NCBI GenBank assembly: GCA_003153585.1
Contig: PLZZ01000232.1
Span: 1-7,359 of the forward strand
DNA from: Acidobacteriota bacterium
GTDB taxonomy: Bacteria > Acidobacteriota > Terriglobia > Acidiferrales > UBA7541
Direction: 5' to 3'
DNA length: 7,359 nt
The notes under the pieces are model-generated. The model saw only the letters and a list, made by a program, of their open reading frames with translations. It was not told the DNA's origin and did not search any database. How positions within the stretch are numbered: the first letter of the stretch is position 1; every line of letters begins with the position of its first letter. This document shows positions 6,461-7,359 of this stretch, one piece after another. A program made the translations under genes and the position numbers.

Positions 6461-6619
6461 GACAAGCCCATACAACAACAAATGAGCCTGTCTCCGGTGA
6501 GGTTCGACATGCCGAAAGGCTACACCGGAACCCTATCCGCTGGCAATAAGTCTTCCCAGGGTTCCCTTGAACGATGTGGAAACATCGCTGCGCAACAGGA
6601 GTCATCTTCGGAACTTGTC
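6461..6619 (+). ncRNA. Candidate structured leader RNA upstream of the VWFA-related gene
   Basis: Reading the plus strand, several helices nest: P0 GACAAG 6461-6466 with CTTGTC 6614-6619; P1 CCTGT 6487-6491 with ACAGG 6595-6599; P2 TCCGGTG 6493-6499 with CACCGGA 6523-6529, enclosing GCC-GAAA-GGC at 6511-6520; P3 ACCCT 6530-6534 with AGGGT 6558-6562; P4 CGATGT-GGAA-ACATCG at 6572-6587. Both small hairpins are capped by GNRA tetraloops on the plus strand only, which argues for this strand. P3 can extend to 8 bp (GGAACCCT/AGGGTTCC) at the expense of the last three pairs of P2, so two folds compete. It ends 15 nt before the VWFA-gene ATG. I do not recognise it as a known riboswitch class. It could be a cis-regulatory leader, a small RNA, or chance structure. 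Confidence 0.4.
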
Positions 6620-6634
6620 CTTTAACATTCAGTT

Positions 6635-7359
6635 ATGGGCAGAGGGCACAAAGGCACCCTTCACATTTTGGGACTCATTTTTCTAAGTAATCCGGCCTTC
6701 ACCTTTGCTCAGGAGGCCCAAAAGCCTGGTCCTCCAGACACTACTATTCGCGTCAGCACGAACCGCGTCTCCGTGGGCGTGACCGTAGAAGGCGCGCACA
6801 GCCATTTCATCAGGGATCTTCACCGCGAGGACTTTCGCATCTACGACAATGGCGTCGAACAAGAATTAACGAACTTCCTCCCGATTGAAGAACCAGCCCG
6901 CGTTGTTCTCTTAGTGGAATCAGGTCCTGCCGCTCTCTTCCTAAGGCCGAGCCTGTTGCAGGCTGCCGAAACGTTTTTGAGCGGCATTTCCTCTGCCGAC
7001 AAGGTAGCCATCGTTTCCTATTCAAGATCCCCCATGCTGGAAATGGATTTTACCGCAGACAAAGCTGAGGCAGGTCAAGCCCTCATGGGTTTGAACTTCA
7101 TGAGTGGCTTCGCTCAACAGAATTTGCTCTCGAGCATAGCTACCACTCTCGACTGGCTTGCCTCGCTGCCCGGAAAGAAAAGCATCGTCATTCTCTCAAC
7201 CGGCGTTGACGATTCAACTCCCAATGACTGGCAGCTCATACGACCCAAATTGCATGCCTCAGACGTTCACATCCTGGCAGTCTCAACAGCTGGTGCGCTG
7301 CGCAAACCCGTCAAACACAAGAAATTGTCGCCAGACGAGCGCGCTGAGCGCAAGCACCT
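6635..7359 (+). CDS. Acidobacterial VWFA-related secreted protein (partial; C-terminus beyond window)
   Basis: 241 codons are open to the window edge, with an in-frame stop (TAA at 6623-6625) just upstream. Residues 1-25 are a signal peptide (MGRGHKGTLHILGLIFLSNPAFTFA) with likely cleavage before Gln26. Residues about 36-83 form a short beta domain ending HREDFRIYDNGVEQELTNF, the pre-domain typical of acidobacterial VWFA-related proteins. A von Willebrand A fold starts at about 89 (ARVVLLVESGPAALFL), continues through ISSADKVAIVSYS and LEMDFT, then LLSSIATTLDWLASLPGKKSIVILSTGVDD and a strand HILAVSTAG. The first MIDAS motif, normally DxSxS, reads ESGPA here, so metal binding by that loop is probably lost. 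Expected role is extracytoplasmic protein or surface interaction; the partner is unknown. No Shine-Dalgarno precedes the ATG at a normal distance; GGAG at 6598-6601 is 33 nt away. Downstream genes are not visible. Confidence 0.88.
   Translation, partial: MGRGHKGTLHILGLIFLSNPAFTFAQEAQKPGPPDTTIRVSTNRVSVGVTVEGAHSHFIRDLHREDFRIYDNGVEQELTNFLPIEEPARVVLLVESGPAALFLRPSLLQAAETFLSGISSADKVAIVSYSRSPMLEMDFTADKAEAGQALMGLNFMSGFAQQNLLSSIATTLDWLASLPGKKSIVILSTGVDDSTPNDWQLIRPKLHASDVHILAVSTAGALRKPVKHKKLSPDERAERKH

Larger units (their letters stand above)
6318..6634. other. Divergent non-coding gap rich in inverted repeats
   Basis: This 317-nt gap separates the divergent sulfurtransferase and VWFA genes. It contains the three inverted-repeat blocks listed separately. 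Short open frames inside it (for example plus 6437-6625, 62 codons) show no protein family features and sit on the palindromes. TAAATA (minus strand, just before the sulfurtransferase ribosome-binding site) is a weak -10 candidate too close to the start. No clear promoter for the VWFA gene is visible, although TTGCTA at 6412-6417 followed by TTAGAT at 6433-6438 is a weak, short-spaced possibility. Confidence 0.6.

Noticed and set aside
6487..6600. Known riboswitch, SRP RNA or group I/II intron piece
   Set aside because: The conserved cores of these classes, as I remember them, are not present; a covariance-model search would settle it.
6437..6625. A 62-codon plus-strand open frame before the VWFA gene
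   Set aside because: Starts inside the GCTAGC hairpin, lacks a ribosome-binding site, and covers the inverted repeats; more likely non-coding.

Overview
The window looks like chromosomal DNA of an acidobacterium (Terriglobia/Koribacter-Solibacter type). This is an inference from gene content: a VWFA-like secreted protein of the type seen in large families in Acidobacteria, MacB/FtsX-type permeases in a tandem run, and a secreted coiled-coil protein with a VWTNEN-P motif that I recall from this phylum. Base composition is moderate-to-high GC. There is no transposase, integrase, CRISPR array, tRNA or rRNA.

Layout. (1) Positions 1-3574, minus strand: three tandem ABC-transporter permease genes, transcribed right to left as A (3574-2351), B (2347-1100) and C (971 to beyond the left edge). 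A and B are 3 nt apart. C is a close paralog of A, about 77% identical by hand alignment, while B is a different subtype; the layout is A-B-A'. No ATPase gene is in view. The leaders of A and C share an AT-rich palindrome about 48 nt upstream of the GTG starts. (2) 3575-3776: divergent intergenic region. (3) 3777-5359, plus strand: a two-gene exported unit, a LolA/LolB-like-fold protein followed by a secreted Pro/Ser-rich, coiled-coil protein. (4) 5401-5426: an intrinsic terminator reading on the minus strand. (5) 6317-5454, minus strand: a complete two-domain thiosulfate sulfurtransferase (rhodanese). (6) 6318-6634: a 317-nt divergent gap rich in inverted repeats. It holds a terminator-like hairpin facing the sulfurtransferase gene, a second hairpin, and a nested, multi-helix candidate RNA with two GNRA-capped stems directly before the next gene. 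(7) 6635 to the right edge, plus strand: a VWFA-related secreted protein, cut by the window, with a degenerate metal-binding (MIDAS) motif.

How the genes work together. The permease run is probably the membrane part of one or two MacB-type (mechanotransmission) exporters whose ATPase is encoded elsewhere. The LolA-like and coiled-coil proteins are probably envelope proteins made from one transcript. The sulfurtransferase is a stand-alone metabolic gene. The best candidate for something undescribed is the structured leader at about 6461-6619. The A-B-A' permease array with its shared palindrome is second.
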